The notes under the pieces: generated by a model
Seen by the model: only the letters and a program-made list of their open reading frames with translations
What the model was told of the DNA's origin: nothing
Databases searched by the model: none
Source of the DNA: Pseudomaricurvus hydrocarbonicus
GTDB lineage: Bacteria > Pseudomonadota > Gammaproteobacteria > Pseudomonadales > Cellvibrionaceae
Reading direction: 5' to 3'
DNA: 64,000 bases
NCBI RefSeq assembly: GCF_011602365.1
Contig: NZ_JAAONZ010000002.1
Span: forward strand, 124,001-188,000
In this document: piece after piece, positions 34,830 to 44,837 of the stretch
Position numbering within the stretch: the stretch's first letter is position 1
Layout: each line of letters begins with the position of its first letter
Translations under genes and position numbers: made by a program

Positions 34830-37316
34830 TTACGCAATCTCACGCAACATTCTTCCCGGGGGAGTATGTATCACTTTTCGGCAAGAGATCACGCCTAACA
34901 AGCCGATCAATAAGGCAGACCCTGCAATGCCCAACAGCCAAACCTGCCAGTGAAACCGCAGTGGGATATCCAGTACCCAGTATTGAATCGACAACAGCAA
35001 AATCTCTGCCCCCACCGCCGCCATGACACCGGAGAAGAAACCCAGCAGCGAAAACTCAATCCACAAACTGCCCAACAGGCGCTGGCGGCTGCTACCCAGA
35101 GCCCTCAGCAAAGCAGCCTCCTGCATACGACTTTCCATGCTGGCACTCACGGCGGCCCACATCACGAAGAAACCGCCCAACACCACCAGCCATAACATCA
35201 ATTCTACCCCGGCACTGACCTGGGCAACGATGGCCTGAATCTGGGCGATTACCCGATCCATTTCAATCACCACCACGGTAGGGAAAGCCCCCAATAATTG
35301 GTTGATGAATAACTTCTGCTCCGGGGGTAAATACACACTGGTCAAATAGGTTGGAGAGAAATCATCGAGTGCGCCAGGCGACAGTAAAAAGAAAAAGTTA
35401 GGATTCATCGAATCCCACTTCAGGGAACGGATGCTGGCAACCCGAGCTTCTAACCGCAGGCCGCCAAGACTGAACTGTAAATCATCCCCCAACTCCAGCC
35501 CCAAATCCTGGGCCGTCTGTTCTTCTACAGAAACGCCGTACACACCCCGCTCATGCCACCCATCCCACCAGTCACCCGCGACAATTTTGTTGTCACTGCT
35601 CATGGTGTCGGTCCAGCTCAGGTTAACTTCGCGGCGCAACATTTCGGCCCGCTGACGAATTTCATCGGTCGGCTCCTGGCCATTGATGTGGGTCAAGCGA
35701 CCACGCACCATGGGAAACATGTGTTGAGGTTCCAAATCACGCTGAGCCATCATCGCCGTGATTTGCGGCACTTCATCAGTGGCTATGTTCATTAAAAAGT
35801 GATTGGGGGTTCCGGAAGGGAGTTGCAATTGCCAGTCTTCCAGTAACGTCGTGCGCAAACTGGTCAAACTGAGCAACAACATAATGGCCAGTCCAAAGAC
35901 CATCATCTGCACCACACTCTGCTGGGCATTGCGCTGTAACCCCGACAAAGCCAGCCGCCAGACACTCCCGGCCCGACGCCCCAGCTGCCGCCCCAAGCCC
36001 AGCAACAAGGTGGCAAAGGCCGCCACCAGCACCAGCAACGCGATGATGGCCAAAACAATGCTGCCACTGAGCCACCAATCCCGGCTAAACAACACCACCA
36101 GAAAGATCATGGCCAACAGGCCCAGAAAAGCCTGCCAGTAATAATGCACGCTGCTGACGGCCAACTCCCGACGCAGGATTTTAATCGGCGGGACGGTGGG
36201 CAGATGCCACAGGGGGGGGGCCACAAAAAACACCAGGCACACTATCCCTGTCAGCAAACCGGGCAGCAATGACGTCCACCCGGGCGCAGCCAGCTGCACA
36301 GGGAACAACGATGAGACGCTGGCTGCAACCAGCGCTTGCAGCCCTGAGCCCAGCAACAGCCCAATCAGCGAAGCCGCCAGGCTCAGGACCAACAGCTGTA
36401 CCGCATACAAACGACGAATTTTGTTACAGCCCGCGCCCAGGCTTTTCATGAGCGCCACCTGATCTACGTGCCGCTGGGCAAAACGCCTCGCGGCGATGGC
36501 GATGGCAACACCCGCCAACAACACACTGATCATGGCCGATAACATGAGAAACTTGCGACCGGTATCCAATGTCTTCGCCAGCCCCTGCTGAGCCGACTCC
36601 ACATCCACAATGCGCTCGTGAGGAGACAACAGCGGCTTGAGCTCCGCCAGCATGCTGCGCAACGTGTTTTCCGGCCCTGACAACAGCCAACTATAGCGAA
36701 CCCGACTACCAGGCTGAATCACCCGGGTTGCCGCCAGATCCGACTCATTCATCATCAAACGTGCCCCAAAGGCGCTGAAGTTACTGCCCCGGTCAGGTTC
36801 GTCAATGATCACACGGGTAATCGTCAGCGGCTTCTCACCCACCACCACCTCTTCCCCCAATGAGACATCCAAGAGCGGCAATAAGCGGGAGTCTACCCAG
36901 GCCTGACCTGCCGGTGGGCCACCGGCAGCAACTGAGATTTTTTCCGGGTCTGTGGCAAAGGGCTGCTCACTGATCGTCAACTCCCCGAGCAGCGGGTAGG
37001 CTGCACTCACTGCCTTCACGGAAGCGAGGTGCATGTTGTCACCGGAATACACCATGGAATTGAAGCGTATGGTTGTCGCGGTACCAAGTTGGTATTTATC
37101 CGCCAGTGGCTGCCATTCCGGTGGACGCGGCTGGCTGCTTCGTACCACGCGGTCGGCGCCCAGAAAGGTATGGCTTTGAGCGGTTAACGCCGTATCCAGG
37201 CGATCAGTGAACATTGAAATACAGGAAACAACCGCCACGGCAAGAATCAGAGCACCCGCTAAAATTCGTACCTCACCACTGCGCCAGTTGCGCCACAACA
37301 ACCTCAACGGCAGCAT
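34830..37316 (-). CDS. ybbP: FtsX-like ABC permease, YbbP type
   Basis: An 828-residue permease with the YbbP layout: N-terminal LLWRNWRSGEVRILAGALIL, a large extracytoplasmic MacB-like domain, and two FtsX blocks (helices around residues 260-480 and 700-815). MLSAMISVLLAGVAIAIAAR and ALGSSRQRLLGSLWIEF are typical. With the coupled ATPase it forms an exporter beside tesA, as in E. coli; the substrate is not firmly known. ATG 37316 overlaps the stop of the ATPase gene (TGATG). Confidence 0.94.
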   Translation of the reverse strand: MLPLRLLWRNWRSGEVRILAGALILAVAVVSCISMFTDRLDTALTAQSHTFLGADRVVRSSQPRPPEWQPLADKYQLGTATTIRFNSMVYSGDNMHLASVKAVSAAYPLLGELTISEQPFATDPEKISVAAGGPPAGQAWVDSRLLPLLDVSLGEEVVVGEKPLTITRVIIDEPDRGSNFSAFGARLMMNESDLAATRVIQPGSRVRYSWLLSGPENTLRSMLAELKPLLSPHERIVDVESAQQGLAKTLDTGRKFLMLSAMISVLLAGVAIAIAARRFAQRHVDQVALMKSLGAGCNKIRRLYAVQLLVLSLAASLIGLLLGSGLQALVAASVSSLFPVQLAAPGWTSLLPGLLTGIVCLVFFVAPPLWHLPTVPPIKILRRELAVSSVHYYWQAFLGLLAMIFLVVLFSRDWWLSGSIVLAIIALLVLVAAFATLLLGLGRQLGRRAGSVWRLALSGLQRNAQQSVVQMMVFGLAIMLLLSLTSLRTTLLEDWQLQLPSGTPNHFLMNIATDEVPQITAMMAQRDLEPQHMFPMVRGRLTHINGQEPTDEIRQRAEMLRREVNLSWTDTMSSDNKIVAGDWWDGWHERGVYGVSVEEQTAQDLGLELGDDLQFSLGGLRLEARVASIRSLKWDSMNPNFFFLLSPGALDDFSPTYLTSVYLPPEQKLFINQLLGAFPTVVVIEMDRVIAQIQAIVAQVSAGVELMLWLVVLGGFFVMWAAVSASMESRMQEAALLRALGSSRQRLLGSLWIEFSLLGFFSGVMAAVGAEILLLSIQYWVLDIPLRFHWQVWLLGIAGSALLIGLLGVISCRKVIHTPPGRMLREIA

Positions 37317-37996
37317 CAAGCGGCCTCACACGGTCGACGTTCAACCACCTTACCGCCTTCCAGGCTCACACGCTGACGGCAACGCTCTGCCAATCGCTGC
37401 TCATGGGTCACCAGAACCAGTGTTGTGTTGTGCTCCCGGTTTAACTCGAACAGGAGATCAATGACATGCGCTCCCGTGGTCGAATCCAGGTTACCGGTAG
37501 GCTCATCCGCAAACAAAATGTCGGGTTCACTGGCAAACGCCCGGGCTATGGCGACCCGCTGCTGCTCGCCACCCGACAATTGCTGTGGATAGTGCTGCAA
37601 CCGGTCATTCAGTCCCACTCGGGTCAAAAAGAATTCGGCCTTACCACGGGCATTATCCACCCCGTGCAACTCCAGCGGCATCATGACGTTTTCCAACGCG
37701 GTTAAGCCCGGTAATAACTGAAAAGACTGGAACACAAAGCCGACATGTTCGGCACGCACTCGGGCACGTTTTTCCTCGCTTAATGCGGTTAAATCATGCT
37801 GATGCAGAATCACCGAGCCACTGCTGGGCTGATCCAGGCCCGCCAGAATACCCAACAACGTCGATTTTCCTGAACCCGAAGCACCGGTAATCGCCAGACT
37901 ATCGCCCGCAGAGACCTGCAGAGAGACCTCGCTCAGGATAGTCAAGGTACCGGCGGCAGTGGTCACTCGCTTGGTCAAGGCCTGTGCTTGTAACAT
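37316..37996 (-). CDS. ybbA: ABC transporter ATPase, YbbA (LolD-like)
   Basis: A 226-residue ATPase of the MacB/LolD family: Walker [12 protein letters not shown] near residue 39, Q-loop [10 protein letters not shown], signature [14 protein letters not shown], Walker [13 protein letters not shown] and the switch His in LVTHEQ. It pairs with the YbbP permease, whose start codon overlaps its stop. The operon is divergent from tesA across a 650-bp spacer holding a 24-bp tandem repeat. Confidence 0.95.
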   Translation of the reverse strand: MLQAQALTKRVTTAAGTLTILSEVSLQVSAGDSLAITGASGSGKSTLLGILAGLDQPSSGSVILHQHDLTALSEEKRARVRAEHVGFVFQSFQLLPGLTALENVMMPLELHGVDNARGKAEFFLTRVGLNDRLQHYPQQLSGGEQQRVAIARAFASEPDILFADEPTGNLDSTTGAHVIDLLFELNREHNTTLVLVTHEQRLAERCRQRVSLEGGKVVERRPCEAA

Positions 37997-38070
37997 AAAA
38001 AAGTCCAGTTAATAACGCGTGTGTATTGCAGTTTTGGTGGTGGCTCAAAACCCGGCAAGGCTCTTGGGTC

Positions 38071-38238
38071 AACTTCCGGTGAGTCTCTTAAATTAACTTC
38101 CGGTGAGCCTCTTAAATCCACTTCCGGTGAGCCTCTTAAATTAACTTCCGGTGAGCCTCTTAAATCCATTTCCGGTGAGCCTCTTAAGGGTACATGCCCG
38201 CGAGCCTCTTTGCCTCACCCACGGTGAGCCCCTCAAAC
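38071..38238 (+). repeat. 24-bp tandem repeat, 7 copies, in the ybbA-tesA spacer
   Basis: Seven exact-length 24-bp units; the core CTTCCGGTGAGCCTCTTAAA is nearly invariant in the first five and decays in the last two. The preceding 24 bases (38047-38070) may be an eighth, more decayed unit. The array lies in the ybbA leader, 75 bases before its start codon. Both strands stay open through it because the period is a multiple of three, but no gene is implied. The rest of the spacer to 38647 shows no gene. Confidence 0.95.
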
Positions 38239-38647
38239 CCCATCGGGCTGTAATTCACTAAATGATCACTGTAAATGACCGGTGTGGGATGGCGGGTCGC
38301 AAACTTACCCCTATTGTTGATGGGCCACATAGCAGAGTCCAAGATTTTCACAGAACTTTACTCAGGCGGGCCATTCCACTCGTATCCCGTTAAAATGCCT
38401 ACATTTTTTCCTCGCAACCCCCTTAATTCGCCCTTTCTCACCGTTTCCTCACGGGCACCACACAAGTTACCCCAGAGCTAACTCAGAGCCACCCTCTGGA
38501 CATCTACAGCGCTAACAGTGACACTAAGGCGCAAAGCCACTGTTACCGGAATTGAAGATTGCGTTCGACAGGTCATCGCAACCCTCGGGAAAATCTTCGC
38601 AACCATTAGCTATGATCAACCCTCACCAGCCAAAGGATTCTTGCTTG

Positions 38648-39316
38648 ATGTCTCGCGTGCTTAGCGGCGTATGCTTCATACTGTTACTGATTACTGAAAA
38701 CGGATTAGCCAGCCCTGCCTCTGCCGCGCAAAGCCAAACGGAATGTTCAGCCGGAACCATCCTGATCCTGGGGGATAGCCTGAGTGCCGGTTACGGTATT
38801 GATGAAAGTGCGGGCTGGGTTTCTCTGTTGCGTCAGCGCTTAGAGGAACAGCAAATACCACTGGAAGTGATCAATGCCAGCGTCAGCGGTGAAACCACCA
38901 GCGGTGGAGTCAATCGCTTACCGCGCTTATTGGAGGAAATTCAACCCCGTATTGTGATCATAGAGCTGGGAGGAAACGATGGCTTGCGTGGCTACCCGAT
39001 ACCGTCCATGCGCAATAACCTGCAAAAAACCATTGATTTGAGCCGTTCGCAAAATGCAGACATTTTATTGGTCGGCATGCTGATCCCTCCCAATTACGGC
39101 CCGCGCTACAGTCACCTGTTCAGTGAGAGCTACCCGCTGCTGGCAGATAAGAATCAGGTTGCCGTGGTGCCCTTTATCCTGGAGGGTATCGCAACCCAGC
39201 CCCACCTCATGCAGCAGGATGGCATCCACCCCACCGCGGAAGGACAACCGCGGATGCTGGACAATGTTTGGGAGGAATTACGGCCTATCCTGCCTCAACA
39301 CACGAACTGCCCCTGA
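38648..39316 (+). CDS. tesA: Periplasmic SGNH esterase TesA (thioesterase I / lysophospholipase L1)
   Basis: A 222-residue SGNH hydrolase with a signal peptide (MSRVLSGVCFILLLITENG, cleavage near SAAQS). Block I is ILGDSLSAGYGI with the nucleophile serine, block II NASVSGETTSGG, block III ELGGNDGLRG, block V DGIHPTAEGQ with the Asp-His pair. The E. coli enzyme is a broad thioesterase, lysophospholipase and esterase of the periplasm. ATG 38648 fits the family N terminus; ATG 38612 is in frame upstream. The divergent ybbA-ybbP operon is its conserved neighbour. Confidence 0.95.
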   Translation: MSRVLSGVCFILLLITENGLASPASAAQSQTECSAGTILILGDSLSAGYGIDESAGWVSLLRQRLEEQQIPLEVINASVSGETTSGGVNRLPRLLEEIQPRIVIIELGGNDGLRGYPIPSMRNNLQKTIDLSRSQNADILLVGMLIPPNYGPRYSHLFSESYPLLADKNQVAVVPFILEGIATQPHLMQQDGIHPTAEGQPRMLDNVWEELRPILPQHTNCP

Positions 39317-39340
39317 CAGCCCTGCCCCCGGAGGTGCTTT

Positions 39341-39404
39341 AATCCAGGCCCTTTTTAATCCAGGCCCTTTTTAATCTAGGCCCTTTTTAATCCAGGCCCT
39401 TTTA
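39341..39404 (+). repeat. 16-bp tandem repeat, 4 copies, between tesA and recJ
   Basis: AATCCAGGCCCTTTTT is repeated four times; the third copy has one change and the last is truncated into AGCCCAGGGCCT. The last AGGCCC can pair with the following GGGCCT, so the end of the array may fold and help terminate the convergent tesA and recJ transcripts. Confidence 0.9.
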
Positions 39405-39489
39405 GCCCAGGGCCTAAGTCCTGACGGTCGCCAGAAGCCATTTCCCCCAGCCATCACGGCCAGTCATCCGCTCTTGCTGAACGGACACA

Positions 39490-41229
39490 CTAACCAATCG
39501 CCTCAACGTGAACGGCCATCAGCTGTACGGTCTCACGACCCCGAAACTCATTCACATCCAGGCGATACGCCAATTTAATCTTTTCAGCAGACGGGTTAGG
39601 CCACACGTCCACGTCGACATTAAAAGCAATGGCATCCACCAGTTGCTGCCCGGCCGGATCCATCGCCAACACCAGTTTGAGGTGCTTTTCACCCACAATG
39701 CGCTGTTGGACAAGATAAAACTCGCCATCAAACACGGGCTCCGGAAAATGCTGCCCCCAAGGCCCCGCCTCGCGGAGGGTATGCGCCAGCGGTAAGTTAA
39801 ATTCATCCGCTGACAGTGCGCCATCGGATAAGATTTCAGCCTGCAAATCTGCCTGGCTTAGGGATTGTCGCACCACCTCATCAAACGCTTGCTGAAAGCG
39901 TGGGAAATCGCTTTTCTTCAAACTCATGCCTGCCGCCATCGCGTGACCACCAAACTTCGTCAGCAGACCTGGGTGCGCACTGGCGACGGCGTCCAGCGCA
40001 TCGCGGATGTGCAAACCCGGGATTGATCTTGCCGAACCTTTAATCTCTTCCTCACTGGCATCCGCAAAGGCGATGACCGGGCGGTGAAAGCGCTCTTTAA
40101 TGCGCGACGCCAAAATACCAATCACTCCCTGATGCCACTGCCCATCGTACAAACACAGCCCCCAGGGCATGTCGGCGCTGTCATTGAGCACCAGGGACTG
40201 CAAAGACTTTAACGCCTCCTGTTGCATGCCCGCCTCAATTGAGCGGCGATCTTTGTTCAGGTCATCCAGTTCGATGGCCATTTCCCGGGCGAGGTCCGGA
40301 CTCTCACACAACAGGCATTCGATGCCCAACGACATATCGTCCAGGCGGCCGGCAGCGTTCAAACGGGGGCCCACGGTGAACCCCAGATCCGAAGCAACCA
40401 GTCGGTGACGTTGGCGCCCGGCAATCTCCAGCAGCGCCAAAATACCCGGTCGTGCCCGACCGCTGCGAATGCGCTGCAACCCCTGATGCACCAGAATCCG
40501 GTTGTTGCTGTCCAGGGGCACCACGTCCGCCACGGTTCCGAGCGCCACCAAATCCAGATAATTGCCCATGTTGGGTTCGGGGATACCCCGGCTGGCAAAC
40601 CAGCCTTGTTCGCGCAAGGCCGAGCGCAGCGCACTCATCAGATAAAAAATCACACCGACACCGGCGAGGTTTTTGCTGGGAAATTCACACCCCGGTTGAT
40701 TGGGGTTCACGATCGCTTCCGCATCCGGCAGTTCGTGGCCCGGCAAATGGTGATCTGTCACCAGCACACCAATGCCGGCCGCCTTTGACGCTGCCACCCC
40801 CTCGATGGAGGAAATACCGTTATCCACGGTGATGATCAGATCCGGCTTATAGCCTTTGGCGACCGCCACGATCTCCGGAGTCAGGCCATAGCCAAATTCA
40901 AACCGGTTTGGCACTAAATACTGAACACTGGCGGCCCCCATGTCCCGCAGTGCCAACATGCCGACAGCACAGCTGGTGGCGCCATCGGCATCAAAATCAC
41001 CCACGATCAGCAGGGATTCCTGCCCGATGATGGCCCTCACCAAACGCTCCACCGCGCCCTGCAGGCCTTTTAACTGCTGTGGGCGCAACATCGCTTGCAG
41101 CGACCGCTCCATGTCACCCAGGGAGTTTACCCCCCGAGCGGCGTAAATGGACTGCAACCGCGGGTGTAAATTCTCTGGCCAGGATGATGTCCATTCAGGT
41201 GCAGAGCGGCGGGTAATTTTCGTGTTCAT
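39490..41229 (-). CDS. recJ: Single-stranded-DNA exonuclease RecJ
   Basis: A 579-residue DHH-family 5'-3' exonuclease for recombination and mismatch repair. DHH motifs: LIVGDFDADGATS near residue 77, ITVDNGISS, VTDHHLPGHEL; the DHHA1 part has KFGGHAMAAGMSL. The C-terminal OB-like region is complete. Start ATG 41229 (MNTKITRRS) has GGAG six bases upstream; the frame opens further only through the terminator and REP-like element. It closes the conserved xerD-dsbC-hom-thrC-recJ series but is separated from thrC by a terminator. Confidence 0.96.
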   Translation of the reverse strand: MNTKITRRSAPEWTSSWPENLHPRLQSIYAARGVNSLGDMERSLQAMLRPQQLKGLQGAVERLVRAIIGQESLLIVGDFDADGATSCAVGMLALRDMGAASVQYLVPNRFEFGYGLTPEIVAVAKGYKPDLIITVDNGISSIEGVAASKAAGIGVLVTDHHLPGHELPDAEAIVNPNQPGCEFPSKNLAGVGVIFYLMSALRSALREQGWFASRGIPEPNMGNYLDLVALGTVADVVPLDSNNRILVHQGLQRIRSGRARPGILALLEIAGRQRHRLVASDLGFTVGPRLNAAGRLDDMSLGIECLLCESPDLAREMAIELDDLNKDRRSIEAGMQQEALKSLQSLVLNDSADMPWGLCLYDGQWHQGVIGILASRIKERFHRPVIAFADASEEEIKGSARSIPGLHIRDALDAVASAHPGLLTKFGGHAMAAGMSLKKSDFPRFQQAFDEVVRQSLSQADLQAEILSDGALSADEFNLPLAHTLREAGPWGQHFPEPVFDGEFYLVQQRIVGEKHLKLVLAMDPAGQQLVDAIAFNVDVDVWPNPSAEKIKLAYRLDVNEFRGRETVQLMAVHVEAIG

Positions 41230-41303
41230 AGTTCTCCGGCGATGGTACCTAAGAGAGGTACGTGAGAGCGGCGCGAGGGGAAATGCCCAGCCTAAATGAA
41301 AAA

Positions 41304-41320
41304 GCCCACCAGGGGTGGGC
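41304..41320. terminator. Bidirectional intrinsic terminator between thrC and recJ
   Basis: Stem GCCCACC / GGTGGGC with a three-base loop, flanked by AAAAA on the left and TTTTTTT on the right. In the minus direction (thrC to recJ) the tract is five Ts. It lies about 130 bases after the thrC stop, so recJ likely has its own promoter. Confidence 0.85.
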
Positions 41321-41336
41321 TTTTTTTGAATCCGTG

Positions 41337-41428
41337 GCGCGTCATTGCGGGAGCCCGGCGACGACGCTATCTCACGCAAACGGGCACGAGGCCCTGGAGA
41401 TTGTCGCGCTGCGCTCGCAATGACGCGC
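41337..41428. repeat. REP-like inverted-repeat element (copy 2)
   Basis: A 92-bp element bounded by perfect 13-bp inverted ends, GCGCGTCATTGCG and CGCAATGACGCGC. The right arm, GAGATTGTCGCGCTGCGCTC in its inner part, closely resembles the arms of the element at 10897-11024. It lies between the thrC stop and a terminator. Confidence 0.85.
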
Positions 41429-41453
41429 AACTTCTATCTACTCATTGCTGAGT

Positions 41454-42851
41454 TTAAGCCCGAACATTTGCGGCAATGTGTTTCTGCACGGCAGCCATGT
41501 CGTTATCCAACACGTCAAAACGCTCTTCACGATCAAACAGGTCAGTCATGTGATGTGGCAGGGTCGGGTCCGTATCCTGTCCCGCTTTGCGCACCGCTTC
41601 CGGGAATTTAGCCGGATGCGCGGTGGCCAGGCAGACCATCGGAATGTCCTGACGGCGACGGGTCTTGCGCGCGGCCTGCACACCAATGGCCGTGTGGGGA
41701 TCCAGCAAGTATTCCGTGTGATCGAACACTTCGCGAATCACGTCCATCATTTCTTCATCGTCGAGTCGGTAAGACGTGAACAACTCACGCACTGAACTCA
41801 GCGCGTCTTCATCCAGAGACATAGAGCCGGACTTAAAGTCTTCCATCAACTGCTTGATGGCGCTGCCATCACGGCCATACATGTCAAACAACAACCGTTC
41901 GAAGTTACTGGAGACCATGATGTCCATACTCGGCGACAATGAATGAATCAACTCTTTCTTGGAGTGATCATTGGCACTGATGCAGCGATGCAGAATGTCA
42001 TTGGCATTGGTGGCAATCACCAGCTGATCGATGGGAAGACCCATTTGCTTGGCCAGGTAGCCCGCAAAGATATCACCAAAGTTGCCGGTCGGAACGGAGA
42101 AAGACACCGGCCTGGCCGGAGCGCCCAAAGCCAGACCCGCATAAAAATAGTAGACAATCTGAGCCATGATGCGCGCCCAGTTGATGGAGTTTACCGCCAC
42201 CAGCTGACGCCCTTCCGGCAGGAAGGACTGATCACCAAAGCTGGCTTTCACCATGTTCTGGCAATCGTCGAAATTACCTTCGAGGGCAATATTGTGAACG
42301 TTCTTTTCCAGTACGGTGGTCATCTGACGACGTTGCACGTCAGAGACCCGCTTGTTGGGGTGCAGGATAAAAATGTCAATATTGTCGCAGTGGCGACAGC
42401 CCTCAATCGCCGCTGAACCGGTATCACCCGAGGTTGCCCCCATCACAACCACTTTCTGGTTGCGCTTCTTGAGAATGTAATCCAGCAGGTTGCCCAAAAA
42501 CTGCAACGCGAAATCTTTAAACGCCAGAGTCGGTCCCTGGAACAACTCCAGAATCCATTCGTTATGTGCCGTTTGGACTAATGGCGCAATGGCGTCATGA
42601 CGGAAGGTGGAATAGGACGCATCGATGATGCTTTTCAGTTCAGCGTCAGGTACCTCACCGGCCACAAAAGGTGAAATTACTTTAAACGCCAGCTCCTGAT
42701 AACTTAAGCCAGCCCAGGAGGCGATTTCTTCCTGAGAAAACTTAGGCAGGTTTTCCGGCACATACAAACCGCCGTCCGGGGCCAGACCGGTCAACACGAC
42801 ATCTTCAAAGGACAGCGGGGGTGCTTCACCACGAGTACTGATATATTTCAC
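41454..42851 (-). CDS. thrC: Threonine synthase
   Basis: A 465-residue PLP enzyme converting O-phosphohomoserine to threonine. The N terminus MKYISTRGEAPPLSFEDVVL and LAPDGGLYVPE are typical of the long ThrC class; the PLP lysine is Lys112 in PTLAFKDFALQ, and the glycine-rich phosphate loop is SVPTGNFGD. Downstream of hom in the conserved order, but the two are separated by about 180 bp holding the ACTAGAA heptamer array. Confidence 0.97.
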   Translation of the reverse strand: MKYISTRGEAPPLSFEDVVLTGLAPDGGLYVPENLPKFSQEEIASWAGLSYQELAFKVISPFVAGEVPDAELKSIIDASYSTFRHDAIAPLVQTAHNEWILELFQGPTLAFKDFALQFLGNLLDYILKKRNQKVVVMGATSGDTGSAAIEGCRHCDNIDIFILHPNKRVSDVQRRQMTTVLEKNVHNIALEGNFDDCQNMVKASFGDQSFLPEGRQLVAVNSINWARIMAQIVYYFYAGLALGAPARPVSFSVPTGNFGDIFAGYLAKQMGLPIDQLVIATNANDILHRCISANDHSKKELIHSLSPSMDIMVSSNFERLLFDMYGRDGSAIKQLMEDFKSGSMSLDEDALSSVRELFTSYRLDDEEMMDVIREVFDHTEYLLDPHTAIGVQAARKTRRRQDIPMVCLATAHPAKFPEAVRKAGQDTDPTLPHHMTDLFDREERFDVLDNDMAAVQKHIAANVRA

Positions 42852-42956
42852 GATAACCTCAAATATTGGTTACTACTGCAATTGTTCACAACTGCAAAAA
42901 TTATGATGGGGCTGCACAATCACCGACCGCAACCCTCTCTGAATTCCATCTCTGGC

Positions 42957-43026
42957 TTCTAGTTTCTAGTTTCTAGTTTCTAGTTTCTAGTTTCTAGTTT
43001 CTAGTTTCTAGTTTCTAGTTTCTAGA
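42957..43026 (-). repeat. ACTAGAA heptamer array (second locus), 10 copies
   Basis: Ten 7-bp units reading TTCTAGT on the plus strand, that is ACTAGAA on the strand of thrC; the copy nearest hom has one change. It starts three bases after the hom stop codon and ends 105 bases before the thrC start. Same unit and same orientation relative to the downstream gene as the array before mupP (9131-9242). Confidence 0.97.
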
Positions 43027-43029
43027 AGC

Positions 43030-44334
43030 TTACCCCAGGGACTCCACCCGAATGTGGGTGATTTCACCCAAAATCGCTTCCAGGCGTTCAATACCATCAA
43101 TGGCTTCCATCAACTGCTTTTCCACCGCACGGTTGGTCAACAGAATCAACGGCACCTCAGTTCCACCCTCTTCCGGCTCTTTCTGAATGACCGCTTCGAT
43201 ACTGATCCCCGAATCACTCAGGATCTGGGTCACCTTATTCAGAACACCCGGGCGATCTTCCGCCGTCATTCTCAGGTAATAAGCGGTCGTCACTTCAGAG
43301 ATAGGCAATACCGGCAGATCCTGCAGCGCATCCGCCGCAAACCCAAGGTGAGCCACTTTGTTTTCCTGGGCGGCAGAGAATCCGCGAGCCACATCCACCA
43401 GATCCGCAACGACCGCAGAAGCCGTAGGCTCAGCCCCGGCACCGGCACCGTAATACAGTGTTGGCCCAACCGCATCGCCCTTCACCAGGACCGCGTTCAT
43501 GACACCGTTAACATTGGCAATCAGACGCTTGGCCGGAATCAGGGTGGGGTGAACCCGCAGCTCAACCCCTTTGTCGCTTTGACGGGCAATCCCCAAATGC
43601 TTGATGCGATAGCCCAGAGATTCCGCATAAGTCAGATCCTGAGGCTCGATCGCACTGATCCCTTCAGTGAAAATCTTGTCGAATTGCAGCGGCATACCAA
43701 ACGCAATCGAGGCCAAAATCACCAGCTTATGGGCCGCATCAATGCCTTCAACGTCAAACGTAGGATCCGCTTCAGCGTAACCCAGCTTTTGAGCCTCTTT
43801 GAGGACATCCTCAAAGGCACGGCCCTTGTCTTTCATTTCGGTCAGGATGAAGTTACCGGTGCCGTTAATGATACCCGCCAACCATTCAACTCTGTTGCCG
43901 CTCAGGCCTTCTCGCAACGCTTTAATGATGGGGATCCCACCCGCGACCGCCGCCTCAAAAGAGATGGTAACGCCTTTGGCTTCAGCCTTGGCAAACAGCT
44001 CATTGCCAAACTCGGCAATGAGCGCCTTGTTCGCAGTGACCACGTGCTTGCCGCTGGCAATGGCTTCTTCCACCAGCTCTTTGGCAACGGTGGTACCGCC
44101 AATCAGCTCAACCACCACATCCACATCCGGGTTGCGAGCCACCTCAAACACATCGCGGGTCACATTGCTGCTTGACGTGTCGCAGGCGGGGTTGTCACGA
44201 CGCGCCCCTACCTGCTCAATAATAATGTCGGTACCGGCACGGGCGCTAATTTCACGCGCATTGCGCGTCAAAACATTAAAGGTACCGCTACCCACGGTGC
44301 CCAACCCACATATTCCTATTCTTACCGGTTTCAA
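43030..44334 (-). CDS. hom: Homoserine dehydrogenase
   Basis: A 434-residue monofunctional homoserine dehydrogenase. NAD(P) motif VRIGICGLGTVGSGTFNVL begins at residue 4; catalytic and substrate residues are in VTANKALIAEFG, FEAAVAGGIPIIKAL and GIINGTGNFILTEM. A C-terminal ACT domain (YYLRMTAEDRPGVLNKVT) suggests threonine feedback. No ATG fits the family N terminus; TTG 44334 does, with AGAGG eight bases before it. ATG 44436 would add a 34-residue unrelated extension. Second enzyme set with thrC. Confidence 0.95.
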   Translation of the reverse strand: MKPVRIGICGLGTVGSGTFNVLTRNAREISARAGTDIIIEQVGARRDNPACDTSSSNVTRDVFEVARNPDVDVVVELIGGTTVAKELVEEAIASGKHVVTANKALIAEFGNELFAKAEAKGVTISFEAAVAGGIPIIKALREGLSGNRVEWLAGIINGTGNFILTEMKDKGRAFEDVLKEAQKLGYAEADPTFDVEGIDAAHKLVILASIAFGMPLQFDKIFTEGISAIEPQDLTYAESLGYRIKHLGIARQSDKGVELRVHPTLIPAKRLIANVNGVMNAVLVKGDAVGPTLYYGAGAGAEPTASAVVADLVDVARGFSAAQENKVAHLGFAADALQDLPVLPISEVTTAYYLRMTAEDRPGVLNKVTQILSDSGISIEAVIQKEPEEGGTEVPLILLTNRAVEKQLMEAIDGIERLEAILGEITHIRVESLG

Positions 44335-44484
44335 CGTATCTACCTCTTTTTGTAGCACTCTGTTCACGAAGCGCTGGGTGTCGCTCTCAGAGCTCCGAAC
44401 CCGCAGGGCGGAGCCTGAAAACAAAAGGGGGAACATTACTGCCCGACCCCTGCCCTGTCAATCGATTCAGCCCCCTATTATATA

Positions 44485-44560
44485 GAGAAGCCGCAGGTGC
44501 GTTATAGTGAGAAGCCGCAGGTGGGTATATGAGAAGCCGCAGGCGGGCATACGAGAGGCC
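44485..44560 (+). repeat. Degenerate 22-24-bp repeat in the hom-dsbC spacer
   Basis: GAGAAGCCGCAGGTG-like segments start at 44485, 44509, 44531 and 44553, so the period is 24, 22 and 22. The surrounding 500-bp spacer between hom and dsbC (44335-44837) is G+C-rich with no gene I can support. Confidence 0.75.
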
Positions 44561-44837
44561 ACAAACGAGTTTCAGGGAACCGACCAGGGCATCAAGAAGC
44601 CATGGACAAGCGGCAGAGAACCGGCCGGCCAGCACCAACCAACTGATCGGGACCGGGGGCGCTCGGGGGTAGCGGCAAAGCCGCCAGACAGCCCCCCACG
44701 GCTTCCAGCACCGAAACAGAAGGGCTTTGCACAGAGAACGCTTCGGGGAGGGGTCGTGGGTGGTATCACAATGAGCGGAACACGGGCCAGCTCAAGAGAG
44801 AGTGACCCGCTGGATCTTGACCGGTCGGGAAAACCGC

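Noticed and set aside
37975-38227. Octapeptide-repeat frames across the 24-bp array on both strands
   Set aside because: Open only because the period is a multiple of three; no ribosome-binding site or homologous protein known.
43054-44175. 373-codon plus-strand frame opposite hom
   Set aside because: Antisense shadow; composition typical of reversed coding sequence.
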